A stretch of DNA of 14,322 bases. It comes from JAVBOO01 sp031550435 (GTDB lineage Bacteria > Bacillota > Clostridia > Lachnospirales > WRAX01). The notes under the pieces were generated by a model. The model worked only from the letters and a program-made list of their open reading frames with translations. It made no database searches and was not told the origin of the DNA. Positions 1-7,600 of the stretch are shown here, in pieces. The stretch lies in contig JAVBOO010000046.1 of the NCBI GenBank assembly GCA_031550435.1, forward strand, positions 1-14,322, given 5' to 3'. The translations under genes and the position numbers were made by a program. How positions within the stretch are numbered: position 1 is the first letter of the stretch; each line of letters starts with the position of its first letter.

Positions 1-75
1 CACTTCCGCCGGGCTGTGGCATTCCTCACACAATAGCGCGACTAACTCTACTTCTCGTTCCTTCAACCGTGCCAT
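1..75 (-). CDS. Partial transposase, N-terminus only (probable IS256-type)
   Basis: An ATG at 75-73 on the minus strand, preceded by a good ribosome site (GAGGAGAG about 8 bases upstream), opens a frame of 25 codons that is still open at the window edge. The peptide starts MARLKEREVELVALL and continues with CEECHSPAEV. A short charged start followed by a 'SPAEV' segment resembles the N-termini of IS256-family (mutator-type) transposases from Firmicutes. This is recalled resemblance, not a search. The catalytic DDE residues would lie outside the window. The frame itself is well supported by the ribosome site and lack of stops, but the family call is moderate. It could instead be another short helical protein. 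Confidence 0.5.
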   Translation of the reverse strand, partial: MARLKEREVELVALLCEECHSPAEV

Positions 76-145
76 TAATAATCTCTCCTCTTTGTTTGTT
101 ATGGAGATTATTACCAATTACACGGTTGGGTATACGCTCTCAGCG
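1..145 (-). mobile_element. Possible end of an insertion sequence
   Basis: If the partial gene at 1-75 is a transposase, the element's end should lie between its ATG and the stop codon of the neighbouring gene at 147-149. On the minus strand this stretch contains ACCGTGTAATTGG (near 112-125), which resembles the GTGTAA core seen in many IS256-type terminal repeats. The other end is outside the window, so neither the inverted repeat pair nor a target duplication can be checked. The boundary coordinate is a guess. Confidence 0.3.
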
Positions 146-146
146 C

Positions 147-872
147 TTAGTTCCGCGTCAGCTCATAAGATTCTACTATCCATTCGGAAATTTCGCCGAA
201 ATTCGAGTTGTCTGTAACCTCAAAAACATGAGCCGTCCGATTCTTTGAAGTTTGAAGCGTCTTCAAGGGTTTTCTCTCCGCCCGGAGAGTATCAAAGTAC
301 AATTCGATTCTCATTGCCGACGAAACCGCGCTGATTTGCGCAAATGTAGATTTATGCTTCCATAGTACGTTTACCGCGGGAAAATACTCCGTAAACTCGG
401 GAAGCAGCGGTTTGACCCTTTCCAGAAGCTCCGTATAAAGAGGAAGCCATTTGGCCTTTGAGCCCTTAAAAGTATTTCGCAGTTTTTGCCCGTATGGTAA
501 ATCAGGCACAAAACCGGGTTCGGGAGGGTTATCGGAAATATTCAAACTCACGATGTCGTCGCAGAGCCTCTTCAGCACCGGTACTGCGCCTTCATCGGCA
601 AAACGAACCTTAACGCAGCCCTTGCCGAAGTCTGCCGTTGCAAGAGTTTGCTTAAGCCTCTCTATCAGTTCAAAATTAAGAGTATGAACGCTGAAATGCT
701 CTTTCGCCACTGTAAAATACACATAGCTCTTGCCTGTCTTGTACATCGGACGCTGCCGAAACATTACCGGCTTTAACTGCGGGTAGTTTTCATCCATATA
801 GCCGAGAAACTCCGAAAGCAGCTTTTTGCCGCCGCCCTCCAGTGATTGCAGGTATTCTTGAACCGTATCCAT
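147..872 (-). CDS. DUF1801-DUF5655 two-domain protein
   Basis: This is a 241-residue soluble protein with no signal peptide or membrane segment. Residues about 1-110 (MDTVQEYLQSL start, FRQRPMYKTGKSYVYFTVAKEHFSVH core) look like a DUF1801/YdhG-type domain. Residues about 122-238 (LRNTFKGSKAKWLPLYTELLERV through LYFDTLRAERKPL to ISEWIVESYEL) look like a DUF5655 domain. DUF1801 proteins share a fold with the bacterial frataxin-like iron chaperone Fra (family knowledge), but the role of this fusion is unknown. The start is supported by GAGGGGG six bases upstream of the ATG and by a consensus-like promoter at 959-987. The gene is single, separated from hcp by about 320 bases. Its C-terminus looks complete although a probable insertion element begins within about 30 bases of its stop. 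Confidence 0.75.
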   Translation of the reverse strand: MDTVQEYLQSLEGGGKKLLSEFLGYMDENYPQLKPVMFRQRPMYKTGKSYVYFTVAKEHFSVHTLNFELIERLKQTLATADFGKGCVKVRFADEGAVPVLKRLCDDIVSLNISDNPPEPGFVPDLPYGQKLRNTFKGSKAKWLPLYTELLERVKPLLPEFTEYFPAVNVLWKHKSTFAQISAVSSAMRIELYFDTLRAERKPLKTLQTSKNRTAHVFEVTDNSNFGEISEWIVESYELTRN

Positions 873-958
873 GTTTAGCCCCCTCGCTTACATAGAGCCG
901 TTTAAGCCGGAACCGGGTTAAACGATGCAAAATTTAACTTGTAAAACATGATAATTTC

Positions 959-987
959 ATTATATAAAAGGCAACATGGAAATTCAA
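959..987 (-). promoter_or_regulatory. Promoter of the DUF1801-DUF5655 gene
   Basis: On the minus strand TTGAAT (987-982), a 17-base spacer and a perfect TATAAT (964-959) form a strong sigma-A type promoter. Transcription would start near 952, leaving a leader of about 80 bases before the ATG at 872. The rest of the 873-1194 gap holds only the hcp terminator (1141-1180) and a short GCCG-TTATA-CGGC inverted repeat near 1017. I see no gene in it. Confidence 0.65.
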
Positions 988-1140
988 CACGCAAATCTCG
1001 CCGCGCGTCCGCAACGGCCGTTATACGGCATTTGTGCGGAGCGAATGTCCCCCGGGGCGCAACCGTCCTATTAAATCGACATAACTTATTAAGGCAACAA
1101 ATTTAGCAAATGGTTTAATTGCCGCCTCAATAATATGAAA

Positions 1141-1180
1141 CAGCGGAAGAGAGTAGGATGTTTCTTTCTCTCCTCCGCTG
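1141..1180 (-). terminator. Intrinsic terminator after hcp
   Basis: CAGCGGAAGAGAG (1141-1153) pairs with CTCTCCTCCGCTG (1168-1180) with one mismatch around a 14-base loop. On the minus strand the stem is followed by the T-rich TTTCATATTATT. It begins 15 bases after the hcp stop codon, so it most likely ends the Fe-S/hcp transcript. Confidence 0.65.
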
Positions 1181-1194
1181 TTCAGCTTAGCGAA

Positions 1195-2766
1195 TTATGC
1201 CTTCAATATCTGCGCGATATCGTTTTCGGGTGTGGTTATGGGGTGAAGATCGAACATGTCTACAAGCGTCGTGAGCACGGTACTTGAGAAGAACGCCGGC
1301 AGAGAAGGTCCGATATATATGTTCTTGATTCCGAGTGACAAAAGCGTCAGCAATATGCATACAGCTTTTTGCTCGTACCAGCTTAACACAAGTGTGAGCG
1401 GCAGCTCGTTAACACCGCAGGAGAAAGCTCCCGCAAGCGCAACCGCAACCTGAATCGCCCCGTATGCGTCATTGCATTGTCCCATATCCAGTATTCTCGG
1501 AAAGGGGCCGATTGAACCGGCATCCAGATCGTTGAAACGGTATTTTCCGCAGGCAAGAGTCAAGACAACCGTGTCTTTCGGTGTCTGCTTAACAAACTCA
1601 GTATAGTAGTTTCTGCCCGGTTTTGCTCCGTCACAGCCTCCGACAAGGAAGAAGTGCTTGATAGCCCCCGCTTTAACCGCATCAATAATCGCCGGCGCGC
1701 TGTCTAAAACCGTTTGGCGCCCGAAGCCCGTCATGACGGAGTTTCCGCCGTTGATACCCGTGAACTGTTTTTCTTCGTCAAAGCCTCCCAGTTTTATTGC
1801 GTGCTCGATAATTGCCGAGAAGTCTTTATTGCCGCCGGCATCCGCAGAAATATGCTTCATTCCCGGATAAGCAACGACAGACGTTGTATAAACGCGCTCA
1901 GAATAGCTTGTTTTTGGAGGCATGAGACAGTTTGTGGTAAACAGTATCGGAGCGGGAAGATTGTTAAACTCCTTTTGTTGATTCTGCCAAGCTGTTCCAA
2001 AGTTGCCCTTAAGGTGAGTATACTTTTTAAGCTCGGGATAACCGTGAGCGGGAAGCATTTCGCTGTGAGTATAAATGTTTACGCCCTTGCCCTCGGTTTG
2101 TTCGAGCAGCATTTTCAAATCGTGAAGATCGTGGCCGGTTATTACAATAAACGGGCCTTTTTCGACTGTATATGTAACCGAAGTCGGAACAGGGTTGCCG
2201 TAAGCTTGAGTGTTTGCCTCGTCGAGAATCGCCATGCATTTGAGGTTGATTCCGCCAAACTCCATAAGAAGACCGAGCCAATCGCTGACACTGTGTTCTT
2301 CCGCCAAAGCGGCCATACCTTTTATAAACCATGCGTCAACCTCAGGATCTCTTTTCCCGAGTACTCTTGCATGGTGCGCGTAAGCCGCCATACCTCTGAG
2401 CCCGAACAAAAGAGTAGAACGAAGCGAAACAACGTTTTCATCGCCTTTAAAAAGATTTTCGGGCTGTATTGCCTCATCGCCCCCAAGACCGGTGCGTTTT
2501 TCTTTTATCTCGTTCGTAAGCCCGGCTATTCTCGCGGCATCAAAGCTTACGTTTGTAACCGCTGTGAAAAGACCGTCCACAATTAAGTCAACCGAATTTT
2601 CGGATACGTTTCCTTTATCGTACATTGCCTTAGCGAGCGCTATCATCTCGCAGGTCAGAGCATCCTGCTCGTTTGCTACCTCCGGTGTTTTTCCGCATAC
2701 ACCCGACTTTGTGCAGCCTGTGCAATTTACGGTTTGTTCGCATTGAAAGCAAAACATATCATTCAT
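1195..2766 (-). CDS. hcp: Hybrid cluster protein (hydroxylamine/NO reductase), class I
   Basis: A 523-residue cytoplasmic Fe-S enzyme of the Hcp (prismane) family, which reduces hydroxylamine in vitro and is linked to nitric oxide detoxification (family knowledge). The N-terminus has C6-x2-C9-x8-C18-x5-C24, the class I spacing for a [4Fe-4S] cluster typical of anaerobes. All eight hybrid-cluster ligands are present: H212 (GHDLHD), E236 (HSEMLP), C280 (TTNCLMPP), C378 (GGCDGAKPG, the usual persulfide position), C406 (ACGKYRF), C431 (MGQCND), E465 and K467 (SWYEQKAV). The length is slightly below the roughly 550 of E. coli and Desulfovibrio Hcp, but nothing catalytic is missing, so it should be active. 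AGGAGG lies 8 bases before the ATG. It is the second gene after the Fe-S protein at 2927-3631, which probably supplies electrons, and no separate promoter is evident. Expression is probably controlled by the divergent Crp/Fnr regulator. Confidence 0.96.
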   Translation of the reverse strand: MNDMFCFQCEQTVNCTGCTKSGVCGKTPEVANEQDALTCEMIALAKAMYDKGNVSENSVDLIVDGLFTAVTNVSFDAARIAGLTNEIKEKRTGLGGDEAIQPENLFKGDENVVSLRSTLLFGLRGMAAYAHHARVLGKRDPEVDAWFIKGMAALAEEHSVSDWLGLLMEFGGINLKCMAILDEANTQAYGNPVPTSVTYTVEKGPFIVITGHDLHDLKMLLEQTEGKGVNIYTHSEMLPAHGYPELKKYTHLKGNFGTAWQNQQKEFNNLPAPILFTTNCLMPPKTSYSERVYTTSVVAYPGMKHISADAGGNKDFSAIIEHAIKLGGFDEEKQFTGINGGNSVMTGFGRQTVLDSAPAIIDAVKAGAIKHFFLVGGCDGAKPGRNYYTEFVKQTPKDTVVLTLACGKYRFNDLDAGSIGPFPRILDMGQCNDAYGAIQVAVALAGAFSCGVNELPLTLVLSWYEQKAVCILLTLLSLGIKNIYIGPSLPAFFSSTVLTTLVDMFDLHPITTPENDIAQILKA

Positions 2767-2926
2767 TATTACATCCTCCTTTTATTTGTTTGTGATTTTT
2801 GTAACTGAGAAGTGTTGAGAATTGCGCACGAAACCAACTTTAGTGGGTTGAGCGAGCGGCGCTCTCCATTGGAAAATGGTGTTTTTCCATTTTCAATGGA
2901 AACCCGCACTTCCTTACTGTTCCGTA
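2767..2926 (-). repeat. Palindrome-rich spacer between the Fe-S gene and hcp
   Basis: This 160-base spacer is dense in inverted repeats. The largest is TCCATTGGAAAATGG (2865-2879) against CCATTTTCAATGGA (2887-2900), a 14-bp stem with one bulged G. Next to it is GAGCG-AGCGG-CGCTC (2850-2864), and beside that a short CAAC/GTTG pair. No T-run follows the main stem on the minus strand, so it is not a standard terminator. It may be a dispersed intergenic palindromic element or an mRNA processing or stability structure. The last bases, toward hcp, hold only its ribosome site. No second copy is in the window. Confidence 0.5.
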
Positions 2927-3631
2927 CTACTCTAAAATTCTTCCGTCGGTTGATATGGTTACAACGTTCCATGGTATCATTTTCCCGCTGTTTATAAGCG
3001 CAGTCTTAACGGCGTGCTCGATTCCGCCGCAGCAAGGAACCTCCATGCGTACGACTGTTACGGACTTTATATTGTTCGACTTGATTATTGCCCCGAGTTT
3101 TTCGCTGTAGTCGCCTTCATCGAGCTTCGGGCAGCCGATAAGCGTTATTTTGTTACGCATGAACTCGCCGTGGAAATTTGCATAGGCGTAGGCAGAGCAG
3201 TCGGCAGCTACAAGCAGGTTTGCATTGTTAAAATACGGCGCGTTTACGGGAACAAGCTTTATTTGAACGGGCCACTGGTTAAGCTGAGATTCGGCAGCGG
3301 CAGCCGCATGAGGTTGTACGTTTTCGCTTCTCTTTATGGCTTTCGCGTTAGTACCCGGGCAACCGCATGCAAGAGGGGGTAGCGCAGCGGTTTTTTTCTC
3401 GGCATTGCGTTTTACCTCTTCTTCGTTATATTCCAGCGCTTCTCTTTGCTCAAACGTTATAGCTCCGGTCGGGCAAACCGGAAGGCAGTTGCCCAAGCCG
3501 TCGCAGTAATCGTCACGCATTAACTGCGCTTTTCCGTCAACCATTGCTATCGCTCCTTCATGGCAGGCCTTAACGCACAATTCGCAGCCATTGCAAAGAT
3601 CTTTGTTTATTTTAATTATCTGTCTGACCAT
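2927..3631 (-). CDS. Ferredoxin-like 4Fe-4S protein paired with Hcp
   Basis: A 234-residue soluble Fe-S protein. Residues 13-23 give C13-x2-C16-x2-C19-x3-C23, a classical [4Fe-4S] motif. A second cluster motif is modified: C43-x5-C49-x3-C53-P (YCDGLGNCLPVCP), with the usual second cysteine replaced by the GLG loop. Beyond the ferredoxin domain come C89 and C91 (ACGCPG), a low-complexity alanine-rich linker near 109-113, then a separate alpha/beta domain (about 120-234) with C145 (AADCSAY), C167 (IGCPKLD) and a C200-C201 pair (VPCCGG) that could hold further metal. Similar proteins are commonly found next to hcp in Clostridia, so it is likely an electron donor or maturation partner of Hcp (inference). 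AGGAGG precedes the ATG. It is the first gene of the operon, and its stop is 160 bases before hcp. Confidence 0.85.
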   Translation of the reverse strand: MVRQIIKINKDLCNGCELCVKACHEGAIAMVDGKAQLMRDDYCDGLGNCLPVCPTGAITFEQREALEYNEEEVKRNAEKKTAALPPLACGCPGTNAKAIKRSENVQPHAAAAAESQLNQWPVQIKLVPVNAPYFNNANLLVAADCSAYAYANFHGEFMRNKITLIGCPKLDEGDYSEKLGAIIKSNNIKSVTVVRMEVPCCGGIEHAVKTALINSGKMIPWNVVTISTDGRILE

Positions 3632-3715
3632 AATATCCTCCTCTATGGATAACTCAGTGAATCTGCTTTTGGCTTATCTCTCCGCGCTTTTGCTTAAACT
3701 TTCGTAACGCGGTCA

Positions 3716-3744
3716 TTTACTTTATGAACGAAGTATACTATACT
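3716..3744 (+). promoter_or_regulatory. Promoter of the Crp/Fnr regulator gene
   Basis: TTTACT (3716-3721), a 17-base spacer and TATACT (3739-3744) predict transcription from about 3751, 41 bases before the ATG. The -10 box abuts the opposing -10 box of the Fe-S/hcp promoter. The GTG-N8-CAC site at 3758-3775 falls at about +8 to +25, so the bound regulator should block this promoter. Confidence 0.55.
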
Positions 3745-3775
3745 CAAAATAAAAAAATCGTGGTAAATAGCACGA
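3732..3775 (-). promoter_or_regulatory. Activator-dependent promoter of the Fe-S/hcp operon with Crp/Fnr-type site
   Basis: On the minus strand TATACT (3737-3732) is the -10 box and predicts a start near 3725. There is no recognisable -35 box. In its place TCGTG-N8-CACGA (3758-3775) contains the GTG-N8-CAC core of Crp/Fnr-family sites and is centred at 3766.5, which is -41.5 from the predicted start. That is the class II activator position. The site lies between the Fe-S operon and the Crp/Fnr gene. Confidence 0.6.
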
Positions 3776-3791
3776 AGTTGAAGGAATTATT

Positions 3792-4454
3792 ATGACGAAC
3801 ATTTTTTTAATACTGAAAAAAGTAAATTTGTTTGCAGGAATTTCGGAAAACGACGTTAAATCAATGCTTTCATGCCTGAGCGCCCGTGTTATCAAAACAG
3901 AAAAAAACGAGTATCTTTTAATGGCTGGGGATCCGGTTGCCTACATCGGCATAGTTCTTTCCGGAACGCTTCATATCGAAAAAGACGACGCGGAAGGCGG
4001 ACGGACGATGATTGCGTCTCTGAGCACGGGTGATTATTTTGCCGAGGCTCTTTGCTGCGCGGGGGTAAAAGAAAGTCCCGTCAACGTGGTCGTCGATACC
4101 GGCGGAACCGTTATGCTTATCGAGTTTAAAAAGATAATGAGCGTATGCCCAAACTCCTGCATATTTCACTCTAAACTTATCGAGAACATGCTCGGGATAA
4201 TCGCGAGGAAAAATCTTATGCTCCAAAACAGGATGGAGATAATCGGAAAGAGGTCTCTTCGGCTAAAGATAATGTGCTATCTCGAATCACTCTCCTCAAA
4301 AACCGGGGGAAAGGTCGAAATCCCTTTCAACCGCGAAGAGCTTGCGGATTTTTTGTGCGTCGACAGAAGCGCGCTTTCTCACGAGCTTTCAAGGATGAAA
4401 AACGAAGGGCTTATTGACTATAAGAAAAATATGTTTTCCGTAAACAAGCGATAG
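3792..4454 (+). CDS. Crp/Fnr-family regulator, probable hcp regulator (HcpR-like)
   Basis: A 220-residue cytoplasmic transcription factor. Residues about 10-115 form a cyclic-nucleotide-binding-type sensor domain (GDPVAYIGIVLSGTLHIEK, then LSTGDYFAEALCCAG). A long dimerisation helix follows, then a C-terminal winged helix at about 145-215, with the helix-turn-helix in FNREELADFLCVDRSALSHELSRM (from residue 179). It lacks an FNR-type N-terminal cysteine cluster, and the cysteines present (such as the CC pair near 86) are not an obvious cluster set. The domain order and the divergent position next to hcp fit the HcpR-type regulators that control hcp in anaerobes (family knowledge, assignment inferred). 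GAAGG lies 7 bases before the ATG. Predicted action is activation of the Fe-S/hcp operon and repression of its own gene through the site at 3758-3775. Confidence 0.85.
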   Translation: MTNIFLILKKVNLFAGISENDVKSMLSCLSARVIKTEKNEYLLMAGDPVAYIGIVLSGTLHIEKDDAEGGRTMIASLSTGDYFAEALCCAGVKESPVNVVVDTGGTVMLIEFKKIMSVCPNSCIFHSKLIENMLGIIARKNLMLQNRMEIIGKRSLRLKIMCYLESLSSKTGGKVEIPFNREELADFLCVDRSALSHELSRMKNEGLIDYKKNMFSVNKR

Positions 4455-4487
4455 TCTCTTTGTTTTTACGGTATTTTGACAAAATCC

Positions 4488-4554
4488 GGCCTAACCGATG
4501 CCTTCGAACAGCGTCTAAGCATTGCGGCTTGCCGGTTAAGCCGTCATAGTTTTT
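4488..4554 (+). terminator. Possible terminator after the Crp/Fnr gene
   Basis: GGCCTAACCG (4488-4497) pairs with CGGTTAAGCC (4533-4542) with one mismatch, and a TTTTT run follows at 4550-4554. The loop is long (35 bases) and the T-run is 7 bases away, so this is a weak candidate. The stretch 4455-4590 holds nothing else I recognise. Confidence 0.35.
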
Positions 4555-4593
4555 AACCGTATTCATGTGTTTACAATAGGTTCATAGTTTATT

Positions 4594-4615
4594 CATAAAT
4601 TGTTAACAATTTATG
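4594..4615. promoter_or_regulatory. 22-bp perfect palindrome at the RND promoter
   Basis: CATAAATTGTT (4594-4604) is followed directly by its exact reverse complement (4605-4615). It covers the -35 region of the RND promoter and ends just before its TATAAT box. It differs fully from the GC-rich TetR-type operator downstream, so it may be a site for a second regulator. Confidence 0.5.
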
Positions 4616-4622
4616 TTATAAT
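4614..4622 (+). promoter_or_regulatory. Extended -10 promoter of the RND gene
   Basis: TGT-TATAAT (4614-4622) is a perfect extended -10 element. No good -35 box lies 16-18 bases upstream, as is allowed for extended -10 promoters. The predicted start is near 4629. An alternative reading is TTGTTA (4600-4605), 17 bases, TGTAAT (4623-4628). Confidence 0.6.
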
Positions 4623-4631
4623 TGTAATTGT

Positions 4632-4647
4632 GACCGACCGGTCGGTC
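4632..4647. promoter_or_regulatory. TetR-type operator over the RND transcription start
   Basis: GACCGACCGGTCGGTC is a 16-bp perfect palindrome made of nested GACCG and CGGTC half sites, a form typical of TetR-family operators in Gram-positive bacteria. It spans about +4 to +19 of the predicted transcript, where a bound repressor would block transcription. The obvious candidate ligand is the TetR protein encoded directly after the pump at 7993-8553. Confidence 0.75.
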
Positions 4648-4669
4648 GGAATTCTTTGAGAGGTGTTAT

Positions 4670-7600
4670 ATGTTATCGTCATTTAGTGTCAAAAAGCCTT
4701 ACACAGTAATCGTAGCTGTTATTGCAATCATTATTATCGGTGTGGTCTCGCTTCAAAACATGACCACCGATTTAATGCCGAACATCAACATTCCCTATGC
4801 AGTTGTCATAACGACCTATCCCGGAGCAAGCCCCGAACAGGTGGAGCTCGGAGCGACAAGACCTGTTGAACAGGCGGTTTCATCGCTTAACAACATCAAG
4901 AACGTGCGCTCCGTTTCTAGAGAGAATATGTCTCTCGTTATACTTGAGTTTAACGACGGAACAAATATGGACAGTGTTTCCGTCGAAATGCGCGAAAATC
5001 TTGACAGAATTACGAACTATCTACCCGACGGCGTAAGCTCGCCGATGATTATGAAGCTTAACCCGAGCATGATGCCCGTAATGGTAATTTCGGCCGATAT
5101 GAGCGGAAAAGACGTTCAGTCGGTTTCGAGGCTCGTTGAGGACAAAATTGTCCCGGGACTTGAAAGCGTTGAGGGAGTTGCATCTTCAAATCTTTCCGGT
5201 TTAGTCGATAATCAGATTAACGTAATTATTCGCCGCGAAATGGTTGATAGTGTAAACAAGTCCATTTCCGATGCTGTTGCTGCACAAAAAGCAAAGGCCG
5301 AAAAAGCTTTCACGGCTGCGGCCGCTCAGATTTCAGCCGAACTTTTAACATCGGGCAAGGCAGTGCCTGGAACAGAACCCGGCGTTCTTGTGGACGCGCA
5401 GACAGGCTCAGTTATTGATATCGCAGCCATGACTATGGAAAAGCTCGGTTTGGTCAACATGCCGGCTCAGAGCGCTGCACCGACGGATTTCAGCGTCAGC
5501 GTTGACATGATAAAAGGCCTGCTGACAGGTCAAAACTTTTCCATGCCTGCCGGTTATACAACAGAAGACAATATCGAGTATCTCGTCCGTGCCGGCTCAA
5601 AACTCGACAGTATCGACGACCTGAAAAACCTCCTTGTTGCCGAGATACCGCTCGAAGGTGTCGAACCCATACACTTAAACGACGTTGCTGAGGTCATAGT
5701 AACCGATAACTCCTCGGAATCTTACAACAGGCTCAACGGAAATCCTTCCGTAACGATAACACTTCAAAAACAGACGGAGTATTCGACTGCCGATGTTGCA
5801 AAGCGCGTCAGAGATAAGATGGACAGCCTGATGGAGTCGAACGAAGGCCTTCACCTCGTTGCGCTTATGGATCAGGGTGTTTATGTTGATATGATAGTCA
5901 ACTCCGTTTTTATGAACCTCTTGGTCGGCGGCGGACTTGCCATCATAGTTTTGATACTGTTCCTCAGAGACCTGCGCCCGACGTTTGTTATCGCGCTTTC
6001 AATACCGATAAGCCTCGTAAGCGCGCTCATACTTATGTATTTCTCGGGCGTTACGCTTAATATTATTTCTATGTCCGGCTTGGCTCTGGGCGTAGGTATG
6101 CTTGTCGATAACTCCATAGTCGTTATCGAGAATATTTACCGATTGAGAAGCGATGGCAAAAACGCGAAAGAAGCCGCGATTTACGGCGCAAGAGAAGTTG
6201 CCGGAGCTATTACCGCTTCAACGCTGACAACTGTGGCTGTATTCCTCCCTATAGTATTTGTTAAGGGCATCGCAAAAGATTTGTTTACCGACATGGGCCT
6301 GACTATAGCTTATTCACTGCTCGCCAGCCTTGCAATCGCCCTCACCCTTGTGCCCATGGCTATGGCGGGAGCTTTGCGAAACGGAGATGCGAAAAAGCAC
6401 AGATTCATGGAATTTGTACAGGCCAAATACGGAAAGATTCTCGAGTTATGTCTCAGATATAAGCCGCTTGTCTTGCTTGTTTCCGTGGGACTGCTGGTTT
6501 TGAGCACCTGGGGCATTCTGCGCAACGGAACGCAGTTTATTCCCGCCATAGACACAGAACAGCTCTCTGTCGGCTTTACCGTTTCGGAAGGCTCGTCCGT
6601 CGAGGACTTGTCCGCCGCTGCCGACGACATAATGAAACGCATTGCAGAAATACCCGAGGTCAAAACAGTCGGGGCGATGTCGGGCAATGCTATGGGCGTT
6701 CTTGCGGGCGGAACGCAAGGCGGCTCGTCACAGTCAGTGACGTTCTATGTCATGCTGGATGAGAAAAGAAACCGGAGCAACACGGAAATTGCGGACGATA
6801 TAACGGCAAGAACGGCGGATATAAACGGCAAATTATCCGTGTCAGGCTCGGATAACAGCATGACTATGCTTACCGGCGACCCGATTTCAGTCAACATCAT
6901 GGGTCCGGATTTAGATAAGCTTTCGGAGTTGGCCCGGCAGGTCAAAACAGCCATAGAAGGCGTTAAAGGCACAACTGAGCTTACAACAAGTGCTGACGGC
7001 GGAGCAAAAGAAATGCGCATAGTCGTTAACCGCGATAAGGCAATTGTCAATCAACTGACAGCAGCTCAGGTTTATATGCAGGTCTCCGCTGTTCTCGCGG
7101 ACTCAACGGCAGCGGCCTCCATAACTTTTGACGGTATAGACTATGATATTTACGTTAAGAGCGGCGAGGTTCAAAAGCCCGCGCCTGATGAGCTTGCGGA
7201 CATCGTAATTACAACGCCGGCCGGAAAAGCTTTAAAAGTATCCGACGTTGCCGAAGTGGTTGAAGGATTTTCAAGTAACTCCGTCAACCACAACTCCGGA
7301 CAGAGATACGTTTCAGTAACCGGTCAGCTGGAAGAAGGCTACAATGTCGGTTTGGTAAACGAAGAAATAGATAAGGCTCTGAAAAATATTGAAGTTCCGA
7401 CCGGCTATACCGTTTCGAAGTCGGGCGAAAGCGAAACAATTGCCTCTACTTTTAAGGACTTGTATCTGCTTCTCGGCTTATCGATAGTGCTGATATACCT
7501 GATAATGGTGGCGCAGTTCCAGTCACTGCTGTCTCCGTTTATCGTTATGTTCACAATACCTCTCGCGTTTACCGGTGCATTTCTCGCTCTGTTAATCGGC

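Noticed and set aside
1714..2586. 290-codon plus-strand frame
   Set aside because: It lies fully antisense to hcp, which has every catalytic residue of its family. The frame has no ribosome site and no recognisable domain.
2769..2972. 67-codon minus-strand frame between the Fe-S gene and hcp
   Set aside because: It starts inside the Fe-S gene without a ribosome site and its codons run through the palindromes, so its sequence reflects the repeat structure and not a protein.
3704..3720. GTAA-N9-TTAC inverted repeat as the hcp operator
   Set aside because: The arms are only 4 bp, and it lies downstream of the predicted hcp start. The GTG-N8-CAC site at 3758-3775 has better symmetry and spacing.
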